This document shows positions 32,408-44,100 of a DNA stretch of 64,000 bases, piece by piece. Positions within the stretch are counted from its first letter, which is position 1. The number at the start of each line of letters is the position of its first letter. The notes under the pieces are model-generated. The model saw only the letters and a program-made list of their open reading frames with translations. It ran no database searches and was not told the DNA's origin. The translations under genes were made by a program, and so were the position numbers. The DNA is taken from NCBI RefSeq assembly GCF_036324505.1, contig NC_086370.1, positions 17,634,600 to 17,698,599 of the forward strand. The letters are read 5' to 3'. The stretch is from Eleginops maclovinus. Its lineage: Eukaryota > Chordata > Actinopteri > Perciformes > Eleginopidae.

Positions 32408-33184
32408 TCAGTACACAAAGCTGACATATATGACAGAAGTCTCTGGTAGTTTCGGCAGGTGGAGGTCCTGAAAGGGCAGCATGCCGTCGTTGTCTATATG
32501 TGTTTGGACAGTGTAGGCTTTGGCCTCCGCTCCCCACTCCAGCACCGAGCTGTGGATGACTCCTAGTCGGGCCTGTTCATGAAAAGCTGCTCCCAGCTCC
32601 CTTCCCAGGAAGATGTCCTGGATCTGAGATGGGGAAAAATCGAAGGAATCTCTCTGCAGGTCCTCAACCACGTCCATGTTTGTGTCTTCATCCCTGTTGT
32701 ATCTATTTGTGTCAAAGTGAGCTCCATTATCCCTGTCTGGGTCACTGTTAGTGTTTCTAAATGTGTTTACATCTGGACTTTGATAAACGGGCCTCTGCGC
32801 CATTTTCACCATTGTCAGTCTCTCCAGGTGCTGCACAGAAAAATGTCCCTCAAGCGACGAAGAAAGCGTCTCTCTGGATCCACAGTGGATGAGAGTAAGG
32901 TGCTTAACCTCAGAGTTGTTGAGTAGACGTGCCGTGTTTAGCGGTGATGTGAACCAAACTGTTAAACGTCTTGCCCCGAAAACAGGAGTCGAATACGACT
33001 TGATGTCCTTGCATCTGCAGTCTGTGAGGGACGACAGGCTGCAGGGCTGCGGGAGGTGGCTGCAGGAGTAGTAGAAGAAGCTGTTGTGGGTCACATAGGC
33101 CAGACGCAGGTCAGAGCGCTGCAGAGCCACCGACACACACAGCAGCATACACAGAAGAGGGGCGGGGGGGCTGAAGGCAGCCAT
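32408..33184 (-). CDS. Unidentified predicted secreted protein, 258 aa
   Basis: I do not recognise this gene. The 258-residue frame begins MAAFSPPAPLLCMLLCVSVALQ, a good signal peptide. A codon before the chosen ATG is GTG and is not used. Cysteines at 41, 48, 56, 58 and 101 follow, then two leucine-patterned strands (VKHLTLIHCG about 93–102, VQHLERLTMV about 117–126) that faintly resemble leucine-rich repeats. Next come an Asn/Asp-rich hydrophilic segment (about 138–185) and a well-ordered C-terminal part with AKAYTVQTHIDNDG and LPKLPETSVIYVSFVY at the very end. There is one Asn-glycosylation site at 89. No membrane helix after the signal peptide is seen, so it is probably secreted. Base composition is richer in GC than the flanks, as for real coding DNA. 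A CTCTCCTGCAG acceptor lies just upstream of the ATG, so the coding exon is probably preceded by a non-coding exon. Confidence 0.7.
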   Translation of the reverse strand: MAAFSPPAPLLCMLLCVSVALQRSDLRLAYVTHNSFFYYSCSHLPQPCSLSSLTDCRCKDIKSYSTPVFGARRLTVWFTSPLNTARLLNNSEVKHLTLIHCGSRETLSSSLEGHFSVQHLERLTMVKMAQRPVYQSPDVNTFRNTNSDPDRDNGAHFDTNRYNRDEDTNMDVVEDLQRDSFDFSPSQIQDIFLGRELGAAFHEQARLGVIHSSVLEWGAEAKAYTVQTHIDNDGMLPFQDLHLPKLPETSVIYVSFVY

Positions 33185-33195
33185 CACTGCTGCAG
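33185..33195 (-). promoter_or_regulatory. Candidate splice acceptor before the secreted-protein ATG
   Basis: On the minus strand the sequence CTCTCCTGCAG ends a few bases before the ATG. It would join a 5' UTR exon directly to the coding exon. A donor candidate lies near 37598. Confidence 0.35.
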
Positions 33196-33329
33196 GAGAG
33201 TCTCAGGGAGCATGTTGACTCATGTAGGGGTGTGTGTGTGTCTTCAGAAACATACAGCTAATCTTAGAGAAAAGAGAACACACAATTAATACCAGAGAAA
33301 TACTAAACAGCGTTTTACACACTTTATAT

Positions 33330-33578
33330 ATTAAAGGGTACATGATAGTCTAAGAGGCGGGTCATCCCTTAACAGTTTACCAATCACAACAGAAACGACC
33401 AGCTAACCAATCAGAGCAGCCTGGGCTCTGGTTTCAGACAGAGGGTGAAAAGAGGTGCTGCAGCAGTATGAGAAAAATAAAAACCTCTTTGAACATTAAA
33501 GCATGGAAACATGTCACAGTAGAGGCACAAAATACAAATATGAACCTGAAAATGAGCAGAATACGGCCCCTTTAAGTG
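33330..33578. mobile_element. Short MITE with TTAA ends
   Basis: Begins TTAAAGGGTACATGATAG and ends GGCCCCTTTAA, i.e. short inverted TTAAAGGG/CCCTTTAA ends with TTAA at the edge. The interior (CCAATCA, GCTCTGGTTTCAGA, GGTGAAAAGAGGTGCTGCAG, AACATTAAAGCATGGAAACA) recurs in the copy at 48955–49175 and partly at 60335–60400. TTAA targets suggest a piggyBac- or similar transposase-mobilised element. It is non-coding. Confidence 0.6.
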
Positions 33579-34044
33579 AAATATTTGAATACTTTTCGTT
33601 GCATTCCAGGATTCTTTTTTATGTTGTAATTTAATCTTTTGGTAACACATTTGTCCTCCCAATGTCCGATTCTATTACTCCGGTTAATGATTTACAACCA
33701 CCCGGGGTGCTGGTGTGAACTTTCAATTCATCAACACATAATAAAGTTATCTCGACATAAGATAGTAATTTTGACATTTTTGTGGCAAAAGTTCAACTGC
33801 TGTTAAATCCAGCATTAGTGAAAGAAATGTTTATATGAAAATAAAAATGCTTGGGTCATATAAACAAACTCAGTCCTCTTTCAGCGCAGTTCAACTTTCA
33901 TACGGGAGATTCGTGTTATTGGATATGTGAGGGAAATGGTCAGAGGTTGCTCCCCGGTGTCTCTCATCCACTAAGTATGGCCTTACTAAGACGTGAAGAG
34001 AGGGGATGTGGACACACTGACAGCCGGTTTGGATCAGCTCTCTG

Positions 34045-34047
<3 letters not shown>

Positions 34048-34111
<64 letters not shown>
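34048..34111. repeat. (AC)n microsatellite, ~32 units
   Basis: A perfect AC tract. Confidence 0.98.
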
Positions 34112-34113
<2 letters not shown>

Positions 34114-34119
34114 AACACA

Positions 34120-35200
34120 AACGGGTGTGTTCCTTCCTGCACATGGCTTGGCACTTGGAGCCCTCATTGAATTTCACACATACACACACATTTTGAAAAT
34201 TATAACTGTGAAGATTGCTTTGAGATTCCAGGGAAAACATTGTTTAGAAATCTTGGCTTTCACAAAGGCCTGGGCCACGAACATGACTCTCTGCCTCGTT
34301 TTGAAGCCAGGGCAGAGTTGACCACCACATTCTTCCTCTGGCCTCATGTGACATTAAAACAGAAGTGAATTATCTACAGTATATTTAACTTCCTGTTTCT
34401 CATCCCCTTTTTATGCCTTTAAAGGTTGTAAAAAAATCCTATTTTGCATTGTCTGACAGTATTAGTATGCGCTTAAAAGTATTTATGGCGGCACAATTCA
34501 ATACAAAGGCTTGTGCATCATTTATACAAAAATGTCAGACTGATGTTTTTGGAGACACTGTGGAGGGTCTGAACAATGTTTGGCTGCATAGCATTAGTTT
34601 TTACTTACCGACCACAGCAGGCCAGAGAGAGCTTGCTTGCTTCTAAAAATATCTCACAGTAAATAACATACTGAATGTATTTAGTGACTCAATACATTTG
34701 ACGGACAGTGTTATTGACATAAGGTGTGAAGCTGCTTAAAGTACGTCTTATGATCCTCTGCATTTGTATGGTTAACAAATCCCACAAAAACACCAAAATA
34801 TCAAGACTCTTTTGGTATCAAGCTTTTACCTAAAGCTATAGACCTCCATTGGTCCCAAAAGTATTACTGTAATGGCACAATTGAACTACGTCATGACATG
34901 TTTCTTTAAAATGCTGAACACAGGAACCGCTGTTTACTTTGCGTAAATGGGTCATCCATCATCCTGCTGCTTAAAAAATTGCAACTACAATATTTGATTC
35001 TGTTTGTGTAACATTTGCTCATATCAACAGTGCCTTGTTTTAAAGATCTTTATGAATTGTAACAATACAAATGCAGAGTATCATAAGACAGACATAGTTT
35101 CAGACATAATGTCATGACACTGTGGTCCTCGAATGCATTCAGTTTAATAGCGTATTTCTCATCACTAAACCAATTTTATAAAACCTGTATGTCTGTCCTA
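34120..35200. other. Probable intronic/intergenic DNA, nothing recognised
   Basis: Unique AT-rich sequence. If the minus-strand gene at 32.4 kb has its first exon near 37.6 kb, this would be intron. Confidence 0.4.
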
Positions 35201-35210
35201 TGAAAAGGCT

Positions 35211-35753
35211 TAGGCCCGGGGGGCAAATGCGGCCCATTGTCCGTTTTGAATCGTGCAGGATTGTCCAAAGTACGGCCCGGGGGGCAAATGCGGCCCATTG
35301 TCCGTTTTGAATCGGCCCTCAGCTAATGATAATGGAATATGGCCCACACATGAAACTTGTGCTTTCCTTATATTGCACTTATTAAATACATATGTAAGCA
35401 TATATTACACAGTAGTATTCATGAGTAATAAGCCAATTTTTCAAATAAAATGATTCAATTCAATTTGAAAAGCTTTTTCTAACAAATCTTGGTTGATAAA
35501 AAAAGCCCAATAACTTATTTGTAAAACACATGTGAAATGTACCCCTCATATTTCCCCTTATTATAAGCAATCTGAGGTTTGTGTTTTAAGGAATGAGCTG
35601 CCAACACTTGTAACAAAAATACCTGCATTTGATTGACTTTGATAACTTATCAATTAACTTACGAACAATATACCTCACCTCTACTGAGTGGCCCAGCCTG
35701 TCGTATGTTTTTCTATATGTGGCCCTCGGTGGAAAAGGTTTGGACACCCCTGG
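35211..35753 (+). mobile_element. hAT-type MITE with a duplicated 5' end
   Basis: The right end GGTTTGGACACCCCTG is the complement of the CAGGGGTGTCCAAAC termini of a common hAT-type non-autonomous family, and the left part carries the matching TTGTCCAAAGTACGGCCCGG. A segment of about 42 bases (GCCCGGGGGGCAAATGCGGC onward) occurs twice, at 35213–35254 and 35275–35316. The flank GCTTAG is found on both sides, a partial target duplication. A related but truncated copy is at 43288–43745. There is no coding capacity. Confidence 0.7.
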
Positions 35754-35759
35754 CTTAGT

Positions 35760-37590
35760 GCCTTAGACAGGCTGGGGAAGTTGTAAAGTACACTGTGATG
35801 GGTGGTCTCTAATCATATAAGAATATCAGCAGTCTTGTCCTTCAAAAAAGCTTGAATTGCTTCCTTCATTATTTAAATACAAATGAAATACAATTGGATT
35901 ATTTTACAGTAGCTGGTGTGATACGTCTAAAATGTTGCCGAAATTCAAACTGAGCAAGTCACGCACTTTATAGAGCCACCTTTTTTAAGACAGAAGACTT
36001 TGATTATCATGAGTTACATATTTGGTTGATGATCCATTTTAACATCCAGCAATAGTTAAGAATCTCCTTCTAAGAAAAGCAACAGATTCCCTGATTGCAG
36101 TGCCCAAAAAGCAACAAAAGTTTGAACTAACAATCCCTCTAGCAGCCCTAGTAATTATGATGGGAGCAAAGACCGCGAGACAATGTTGTTTTGTAAAGCT
36201 TGACCACGACCGTTCCCGGAGCTTAACCATGTGTTTATTATTGAAGCCACACTGACAGAGGTTGCCTGGCAAAAACAAAATAGTCATTTTCAAACCTTAT
36301 CCATATTATATGGGATTTATTTTCAACTCTAGAAGGGTGTTCTTCTAGAGGTCATGGACAAACAACAGGGTTTGTTGTTGGAAGACTTTACAAGACTTAC
36401 TTTCAAGCTACATTTTGACATTTTGGGAAACAAACCTTATTAATTTATTGCTGAAATTTGGATGACAAGAGAAACAAGATAAGGTTTATACAGTAAATAA
36501 GCAAAACCACCAACCAGCACCTATAAAAATATCACTTTTTAAATGGGATATTTCATCTGTACAGAGACAAAGGTGTTAAAAAAATACAAATTTAACATCT
36601 TTTATTTATTTTCTTACATATAAACATATTTCTTAAAATTACACAAAACTAGTTTAAAACTTTGTCTCAAATGTGAGGAAAATTAGCTATTCAATATTCA
36701 ATGGAAATGTCCACCACATTTTTACGTTCAGCACCTTATCATCTCCCTAAGAAAGCATATTTCCTCCAATTATGAGGTATTCTTTTTAAAGTGTTTTTTG
36801 TTAAAACAAATGACTTAAATAACCATGGCCTCTTCATACTGAAGCTATGGGCATAATGCACTCAACCGTACCGCACACATTTCCTCTAGATGCTATTAGA
36901 GGAAAGAAATCAAGCTTTTTTATTTCAAAAGATGGAAATGATATGTTTTGTTATGCAAATTGATACTGAGAACCAAGGGAAAACCAGTATATGAGCAAGA
37001 TGTTGACCAGCATTAGAAAAAACTTATTGACAAAAGCTCAGTTCTACTGTCACGACCACCTAGCTCTGCCCAGCTTTGTGGAAAACTGTGAAGATTTACT
37101 TTTAGATAGCCACAGTTTGGTTTCTTTCAGGAAGAAAGTGGTTGTTTCCTGGATTTAAAAGACTTTCCACCCACAGCGATTAAAATGAATAAATGCCTGA
37201 GCACATATCTGGATGAGCTATGATTCACTCACTTGAAAATAAAATGACTCAAACCTCAAAGATTTGGATAAAGACAAATGTTTGCCCAGTAAGACATCTA
37301 CCATTTATTCTCACAAAGCAAACTTTCACAGATTTAACGGTCAATCCGGCATCATAAGCAGCTGCAGTGTTTCTCAGTGACATATTTTACACTTTTCCAT
37401 CACAACAGATCTGCAGGAATGTTTCTATTGCATAACTCATACACAGGAATGTAAATGCTCTGTAATGTTATGTGAAAATATACAGCAAGGCTTGTCTTTC
37501 TCTTTCTTTGACGGTCCAACTGCAGTAAATTACAGTAAGTGATCACCAATGCTAGTACACAGATAGAAGGTTTTCCAGATTTCTGGGGTG
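35760..37590. other. Non-coding AT-rich DNA, nothing recognised
   Basis: No gene, named repeat or RNA was seen. It is probably intron of the minus-strand gene at 32.4 kb if the 37.6 kb exon is real. Confidence 0.4.
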
Positions 37591-37598
37591 TAACTCAC

Positions 37599-37700
37599 CT
37601 CATGTTGCTGCTGAAGAGCTGATATGTGAATGCGTCAGTTTGAGGCTGGGATGGGGAGGAAAAATCACACATCCAGCTGACGTCATGATGGGGGAAGTGT
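37599..37700 (-). promoter_or_regulatory. Candidate promoter and first exon of the minus-strand secreted-protein gene
   Basis: On the minus strand TGACGTCA, a perfect CRE palindrome, is at about 37678–37685. About 80 bases downstream is CAGCAACATGAG followed by a strong donor, GTGAGT. This looks like a short first exon of a minus-strand gene, and the nearest acceptor/coding exon on that strand is the one at 33.19 kb. If joined, the ATG before the donor opens a short frame overlapping the main start codon in another frame, which would act as an upstream ORF. No TATA box is seen. Confidence 0.3.
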
Positions 37701-37851
37701 CTTTCAGAGGAAGCTGTAACTCACATCAAGTGCAGTTAGAGTTCAGCCTCAAGAAGTGCAGACTAACATGTGGTCTTACCATAACAGACCTGAAGCAAAA
37801 CGTATACTATTCATAGCCTATCTATATAGGCCATTGTACAGTATGTGTGCA

Positions 37852-38050
37852 GGTCCATTTAGCATATTATCTTTTGATAGAAATCCCATAATGTATACAA
37901 AACTGTATTGGCATTTTGTAGCCTGGCTAATCAAAAACATTTAAAGTAACATTTATAAGATTTGATGTCTACAGGTCAATTTAGTATATGATCTTTTATA
38001 AGCAATCCCATACAGATATGTTTACAAAAATATATGGTCATTTTGAAGCC
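37852..38050. repeat. Diverged direct duplication of a ~75-bp unit
   Basis: The stretch from GGTCCATTTAGCATATTATC to CATTTTGTAGCC (37852–37923) recurs as GGTCAATTTAGTATATGATC to CATTTTGAAGCC (37974–38050), about 122 bases apart and clearly diverged. The broken hAT element starts immediately after the second copy. Confidence 0.75.
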
Positions 38051-39682
38051 CAGTGGCGTCGTTAGGCCTGTTTTAGGGGGGCTGAAGCCAACAAAGCCAA
38101 CAAATTCAATAAAAAGCGGCCAGTATATCAGTTTGAATAAATAATCATATAACCTCTCATTAAGGACTTAAATGTGATCATAAATCTGTCAGTTTCCCTT
38201 CACTTCGTAATGTACGGTGCCCCTTTGGTGCGCTCCACTACAGGGTTTGATTTAGGTGACAAAGACACGGGGCCCAGACAGGTAAAGCTGAAGAGCTACC
38301 CACAAGATAGTTTTGGTACGCAGAAGCGAACATTTCACCACAGCTGGTTTGAAAAGCACAACTGGTTAAAATATTCATTCAACCAGAATACCGCTTTCTG
38401 CTTCCCATGTAGAGTATATGACAAACATATGATGGTGCAGCCATCATGAGTGGGTCCACTGGAGGTGTACAAGCACATTTTAGAAGGCTCCATCCTGAAG
38501 CTATTTATTTGCATTGTTATGCTCATGAACTTAACCTGGTGTTGTGCCATACTTGCAAGGCCATCTCAGAGGCTGTGGAGCTTTTCGGCTTGTTGGAATG
38601 TGTGTACTATTTCTTCAGCACCTCCCGAGTGAATCATCATAAGTTCATGGAGGCTCAGACAAGGCTTGGGTTGACAACAACTGAGCTTGTGCAACTTTCA
38701 AACACTCGCTGGGCATGTCAGTTGCGATCGATCAATGCAGTTCTTGAGACATTGCCTGCCATTTTGTAGTGCCTTTCTGCCATTCGATCCCCCATCGCTG
38801 TTGGTCTCAGAGCAAAGCTCTATAAGTTCTCAGCATTCTACGCACTACTGATGTTTCAGTCACTTCTGTCTGTATCCGAAGGACTTCACAAGCTCCTTCA
38901 GAAACAGACTTCAGAACTGACAGAAACTTTGATCTGCAAACAAGCACTGTGTGACAGGCTTAAGGGCAAACGCACAGATGCATTTGCCACAGAGCTATAT
39001 GAGAGAACCAAAGCCCTGTGCCACCCACCCACAGTATCCCAGAACCAGGTGCCAAGACAAGGCATAAACAGAGGAGAATGGAGGATTTTGTGCTGGAGGC
39101 AACTGCAGGTTCACGCACTGAACTGAACAACTCAGACACATTGAAAAGAGAGTTACTTTTGCTTGTGTGGACAGGATGGTTGGCGAGCTCGAACAAAGAT
39201 TTTGCAGTGTAGATGCAGGGCTACTAAAAGGCATCCAGGCATGCAGTTCTAAATGTGAGACCTTCTTGTGTGAATCACACTTGAATGAACTTGCAAAACA
39301 CTACAGGATTGACCTGAAAACAGAGGAGGTTCTGGTGGCCAAAAACTTTCTTACCTGGAAAACAGAGGCTGGATGTTCACCTGAAGATATATTGTCTGTG
39401 CACAACCTCCTTGATTCAGACATGTTTCCCCCTATGAAGGCAACCATCCGAGTTGCCCTAACAGTGCCTGTAAGCAGCTGCTCATGTGAAAGGTCCTTTA
39501 GTGCACTGTGTCGTCTGCACTCCTGGCTGCGTCAAACAATGGGTCAAAAAAGCCTTCACAGTCTTGCAGTCATGTCAATTGAAAAAGCCGAGCTTCAGCA
39601 TGTGAGTCACAACAGAGTGATAGACCGATTTGCCACCCTTAAAAACAGACGGCATTCTTTGATGCTTCCAACCGCCAAGTAA
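38051..39682 (+). pseudogene. Broken hAT-family transposase gene (ZMYM1-like) in a hAT element
   Basis: Starts with CAGTGGCGTCGTTAGGCC, a terminus typical of hAT elements. Coding remnants follow: a TTF-type zinc-finger piece (38174–38446, FCFPCRVYD); after a deletion, the catalytic-fold piece with YLHCYAHELNLVL (38446–38766); a TAG stop at 38767–38769; more of the same frame to 39126; then a frameshift into the C-terminal dimerisation domain (39167–39679, SCSCERSFSALCRLHSWLRQ). Because of the internal deletion, in-frame stop and frameshift, no transposase can be made. No matching right terminal repeat was found before the MITE pair at 39.9 kb, so the element also seems truncated on the right. 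The family moves by cut and paste and leaves 8-bp duplications. Confidence 0.85.
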
Positions 39683-39944
39683 CGTGCAATTGTAACGATT
39701 TTTTTCCTTGTTAATTTTAATTGTTGTTGTACTGTATTTAAAAAAACAGACTGATAATAAATACTATATACATTTTTAATAATGTATATATCCGTCAAGT
39801 TCACACATTAGTTTGCCAATACACTGTCATTTAGAATAACTATTTCCCAACAGTGAATTTGTTGGGAGCACTTTGGAATATGTGGTTATTTCCTGGGAAC
39901 GTGACAACTTGAGCCAAATTCTGCTGCATTCAAGTGCTGTCGGA

Positions 39945-40370
39945 TATACGATGTTTATGTTTATTTCCATTTTATGCTACTTTATACTCTACTGCAATGC
40001 ATTTAAAAGGGAATAATGTAACTTACCTCCACTACATTTATTTATCAGCTTTAGCTAATTTAATCAAAATGCATCTCCAAGTCACAAAAGAGTCAAATTA
40101 TTTAAATAGTTCACCTACAGTCCATCAGAACTTTGTTTGTCTACTCTACAGTAATGTCAAGTCAATGCTACTTGATTCAACAGTATTATCTATAAATGTC
40201 ACCTAAGTATATTATACACACACATAAAAGCTGTTTTTCTGCACAATGATTATACATTTATTTTCTATACTTTAAGTATATTTTGTTGATAATACTTACT
40301 TAGTAAGATTTTGAATGCAAGACTTTTACTTGTAATGTAAAAGAGTATTATGACAATAATGTATTTGTAC
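39945..40370 (+). mobile_element. MITE copy, left half of an inverted pair
   Basis: Carries TTTATGCTACTTTATACTCTA, CTCCACTACATTTATTTATCAGC and TTTTGAATGCAAGACTTTTACTTG in the forward order of the family. It abuts an oppositely oriented copy at 40376. Confidence 0.65.
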
Positions 40371-40375
40371 TCAGA

Positions 40376-40869
40376 GGTAGAAGACTTAGATTGTGTACTA
40401 AAGTAGAAATACTAAAGGGTAGGAATACTCTGTTACAAGTAAAACTTTCTTTTAAAATCTTACTTAAGTAAAGTAAATTACAAAAGTATTGGCATTAAAA
40501 TACTTATAAAACTTATAAAGTACTTATTTAGCAGATTAGCCCATTCAGAATTATATGTATTATGTTTTGATTATAATTATTGATGCATTACAATGTTATC
40601 ATAGCTGGTATACGTTCAGCTGGTTTTGAGTATTTCGTATGCTGCAGGACAGCATGTGAATGTTACTACAGGTGTAACTAAATTCATAATTAAGTGTGTG
40701 ACTAAAGGTATTAAATAAATACAGCGGATTAAAAGTATACCATTTACGTCTGAACTGTAGTGGAGTAGAAGTACAAAGCAGCACACAATTGAAATACTCA
40801 AGTAAAGTACAAGTCTCTCAAAATTGTATTTAAGCACAGTATTTGAGTAAATGCACTTAGTTACTTTAT
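40376..40869 (-). mobile_element. MITE copy, right half of an inverted pair
   Basis: Carries the same family motifs in reverse: AATACTCTGTTACAAGTAAAA near the left and CTCAAAATTGTATTTAAGCAC...GAGTAAATGCACTTAGTTACTTT at the right. It lies about 280 bases before the ifngr1 start codon, so it may lie in or next to the ifngr1 promoter. Confidence 0.65.
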
Positions 40870-41145
40870 GCAACTGCTCATTTGGATAATGACAAGCAAC
40901 TTTCGCATCGGAATAATAAGAAGTCTAAAATTACGAGGTTTGGGAAAGGTAGCATTAAGGAAAGTCATATCCGCTTTGGTACTCCAGCGGATCACGTCGA
41001 CAAAGCTGCTGCTTGTGGGAGGCGTGGGGCTGCTCAGACTGTAGCTGTTTCCTGCAGCTTCCCGATGAGGTTCTAGATACGTTAGAGTTCACATTTTACA
41101 AACTATAACAACATAATAACATAAACATTTGACTTCCGGTTCACT
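40870..41145 (+). promoter_or_regulatory. ifngr1: ifngr1 promoter/5' UTR region
   Basis: The stretch between the MITE and the ATG is relatively GC-rich around 40970–41070 (GGCGTGGGGCTGCTC, a GC-box-like site) with no TATA box, as is usual for widely expressed receptor genes. The transcription start cannot be fixed from sequence. Confidence 0.4.
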
Positions 41146-44100
41146 ATGGATATGGCGACATTTCATCCCGTCATCCTGTTTCTCCCCTTGGTACAAGTTG
41201 TGTTGGGCCACGGTAAGTTGTGGCTACGTTACTAGCTTATGTACCTTTTACTACGCACCACTTAAATCTGTGTTTACATCGTAATGTTATATATTTTCAA
41301 CACTTATATAAAGCTGAATTAATAAGGATGTGTCAAACGACTCAATTATTGGTCTTTTTAACCGAATGGTGTGTTCTATGTGGCATTTAATGAATGTTTA
41401 GTATAAATATGTGATAGGTGATGCTAGCGGGCAGTGCTCTTCATGCTTGTATCGGGGAGTTCGGGGTTTTCCTATAATTTCTCAACACACAGGGTTATTA
41501 GTCTGTGTCAGAGTGCGATTTTAAGTCTTAAGTGTCTGGGCATATACATAAATGTATTTAAGTAAAAGTATTAGCACCAGAGTGTAGAAATACTCAGTAA
41601 CAAGTAAAAGGCGTGCAATCAAAATGTTACTCGAAGTAACAAAAGGACTTGTGATGCAGATTTCAGAACAATTATGACGTGTTTTTAGTTTAGATTATTA
41701 CTGAATGTGCACCTAGCTTTAATCACGTGTGATACTGCGGGTAGCTTGTGATGAAATACTCAATTAAAGTACAATTACCTCAAAATTGTACTTGAGTGAA
41801 TTGACTTATAGTTACTTATACCACTGATGTGTGTGAACATTTGAACGAAAACACACACGTAGGCTCTTGTTGAATCACATTGCGCTGATTGTTTGAACAA
41901 ACCGGCCATTATTTCCTCTTTGTAGCTTTTAGCATTTCCCAAGACGCTGTGTTTGTGCAATTTCTGAATTTTTGTCTTTGACTAAAAACACGTATGCAGA
42001 CCGTATACCAACACATGCACGGATCAAACCCTGCAGAAGCCTTGGAAAGTGGTAGGAATATTGAGCCATAACTGCCACATGCTAACTTTCGAATTGGATG
42101 AAGAAGATGGTGTGCCGTTCTTTACTCTTTGGCATTTTGAAACAAAAAGTTGGGCAACCGATGTTATCAAAAACAGGAATTGAAACTGGGGCCGTTCGTA
42201 ACCTGCTCTGCAGCCCAGATGATTTACTGTCGACAGTGTTTTGGTCAAATCTTGCCTCTCATTATGTTCACAGACTAATGCACTAATGCCTCTCTTGGCC
42301 CTTGCTGATGGAGATGAGTGCTAACAACTCTAATGACCGTTTTTGGAACACAACCTATCATCATTTAAAGAAATGTAATCCCTGTATGTCTTCTACCCTC
42401 TGCAGTCTGTGGGTACGGCTCTAAGCACAAGCATTAATGCAACCGGACTCTATTAAGAACATATTAAGGTGCAGACCACAGTAGGAATATGATGACTGCT
42501 GATTATGGATTAAATGTTAATCAGTTGTGACTGTGTTTCTGTTTTTTATACATGGAAATACTCATGACTTTCAGCTCTATTATTGATGAGGCGGTGAGGC
42601 CTGCTGGCTAACACTGGCACGTTTACAGAAATGTTGATCAATGTGCACTGTCCTTTAAATAAAAAAGTCAAATCAAATCAAAAATTGCAACTGTTAAACA
42701 TATCATTGAATCTGTTGGCATATGCTTCTCTCAATTTAACATTTATCAATCTCAATATCAAATGTTGCAGCCCATAGTACCTAAAACATGACAAAAGTTG
42801 AGTTAGCTTCTTTTCCTGTTTACCATTGCATAGGCCAGAGTTTCCCCACATATGAAGCAAAATGTGTGGTGGGAGTTGAAATCTCAGAAGTAGCAACTCG
42901 GGAAGCTCTCAAGCATTTCTCCTCACATGACTGCCTGATATAACTGGTCTGTTTTGCTCAAACTTCTGAGAAATACTCAAACACTTTTCACATCAGACTA
43001 TAATACTCCTACCTCAGATCAGGATTTGATACTTAATTATTACCCCTACACTTTGATGAAATTGTGAGCCAGTATGCAAGCTCTAATAAAGAAGTTCATG
43101 TTTAGGTTCAACAGATTCATTTTCATTTTATTTTTCACGGTGGTCTCAAGACTCGAGTCATTTCACTGCTATTGTTTTTGATTTCAATGTTCCTTGCAAT
43201 GTGACATTCTTAGTTGGGTGTGATTTCCTTTCCTAGGACGCTGGGATATTACAGGCACAGCCAGACACAAGCTAATTGGTTAAATCAAGGGTGTCCAAAC
43301 TACCGCCCGGGGGCCAAATGCGGTCCGCAGGCCATTTTGAATCGGCCCTCTGTTAATTCTAAAAGTATAATGCAATATGGCCCACAAATTAAACTTTTGC
43401 TTGTCTTATATTGTACTTCTCAAATATATATATGTTCAAATATATTAATGAGCCCAATTTTCAAATAAATTTAGTCATTTAAAATGTAAAACATTTTCTA
43501 ACAAATCTTAGTTGATTAAAAAAACCAAAAAACCGTATTTCTGTAACCAGCTTGAAATTAAACCTTCATATTTACTCTTATTATAAGCAATCTGAGGCTT
43601 CTGTTTTAAGGAACGAATTTCCAACAAAATAAATGAAACCCTAAAGACAGGTGGGATGTAGGCTGTTTTTCTTCTGAACACGTTTTCAAGTATCGCGCAC
43701 TATTCACCTACATTTGATTTGTTTTGATTACTTTCAGTTCATCGACATCCTCTGAAACAGGACGTTGTGTATTGTGGTAAAGGTGTGTTTCATGTTGTCA
43801 GTCAGAGAGGGGGCTGGTTGGTGTGAAATGCTGGTAATCCACCGCAGCTTTCACAAAGTCTAGGTGTGTTTCTACAGTTAAGAGTGTCGTCAGTCTGTCA
43901 AAAAACACAATTGGATAGTAAGGATCTCCTGTCGTCTTGTGTGGAGTCTCGAGATATTCTCGAGGCGGATATTGTATATTCCCCTGAAGCAATGTAGACA
44001 ATTGTGATGAGTCAACCATTACGATCACACTCCTTGTGTCACAAAGAGTGGGGCTTTCCAGGGAAATAAACACCTTGCCTATAGAGTTTGCTTTCGTTTA

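Noticed and set aside
38446..39682. hAT frames as a domesticated host gene
   Set aside because: An in-frame stop, a frameshift and loss of the segment between the zinc finger and catalytic fold show decay rather than domestication.
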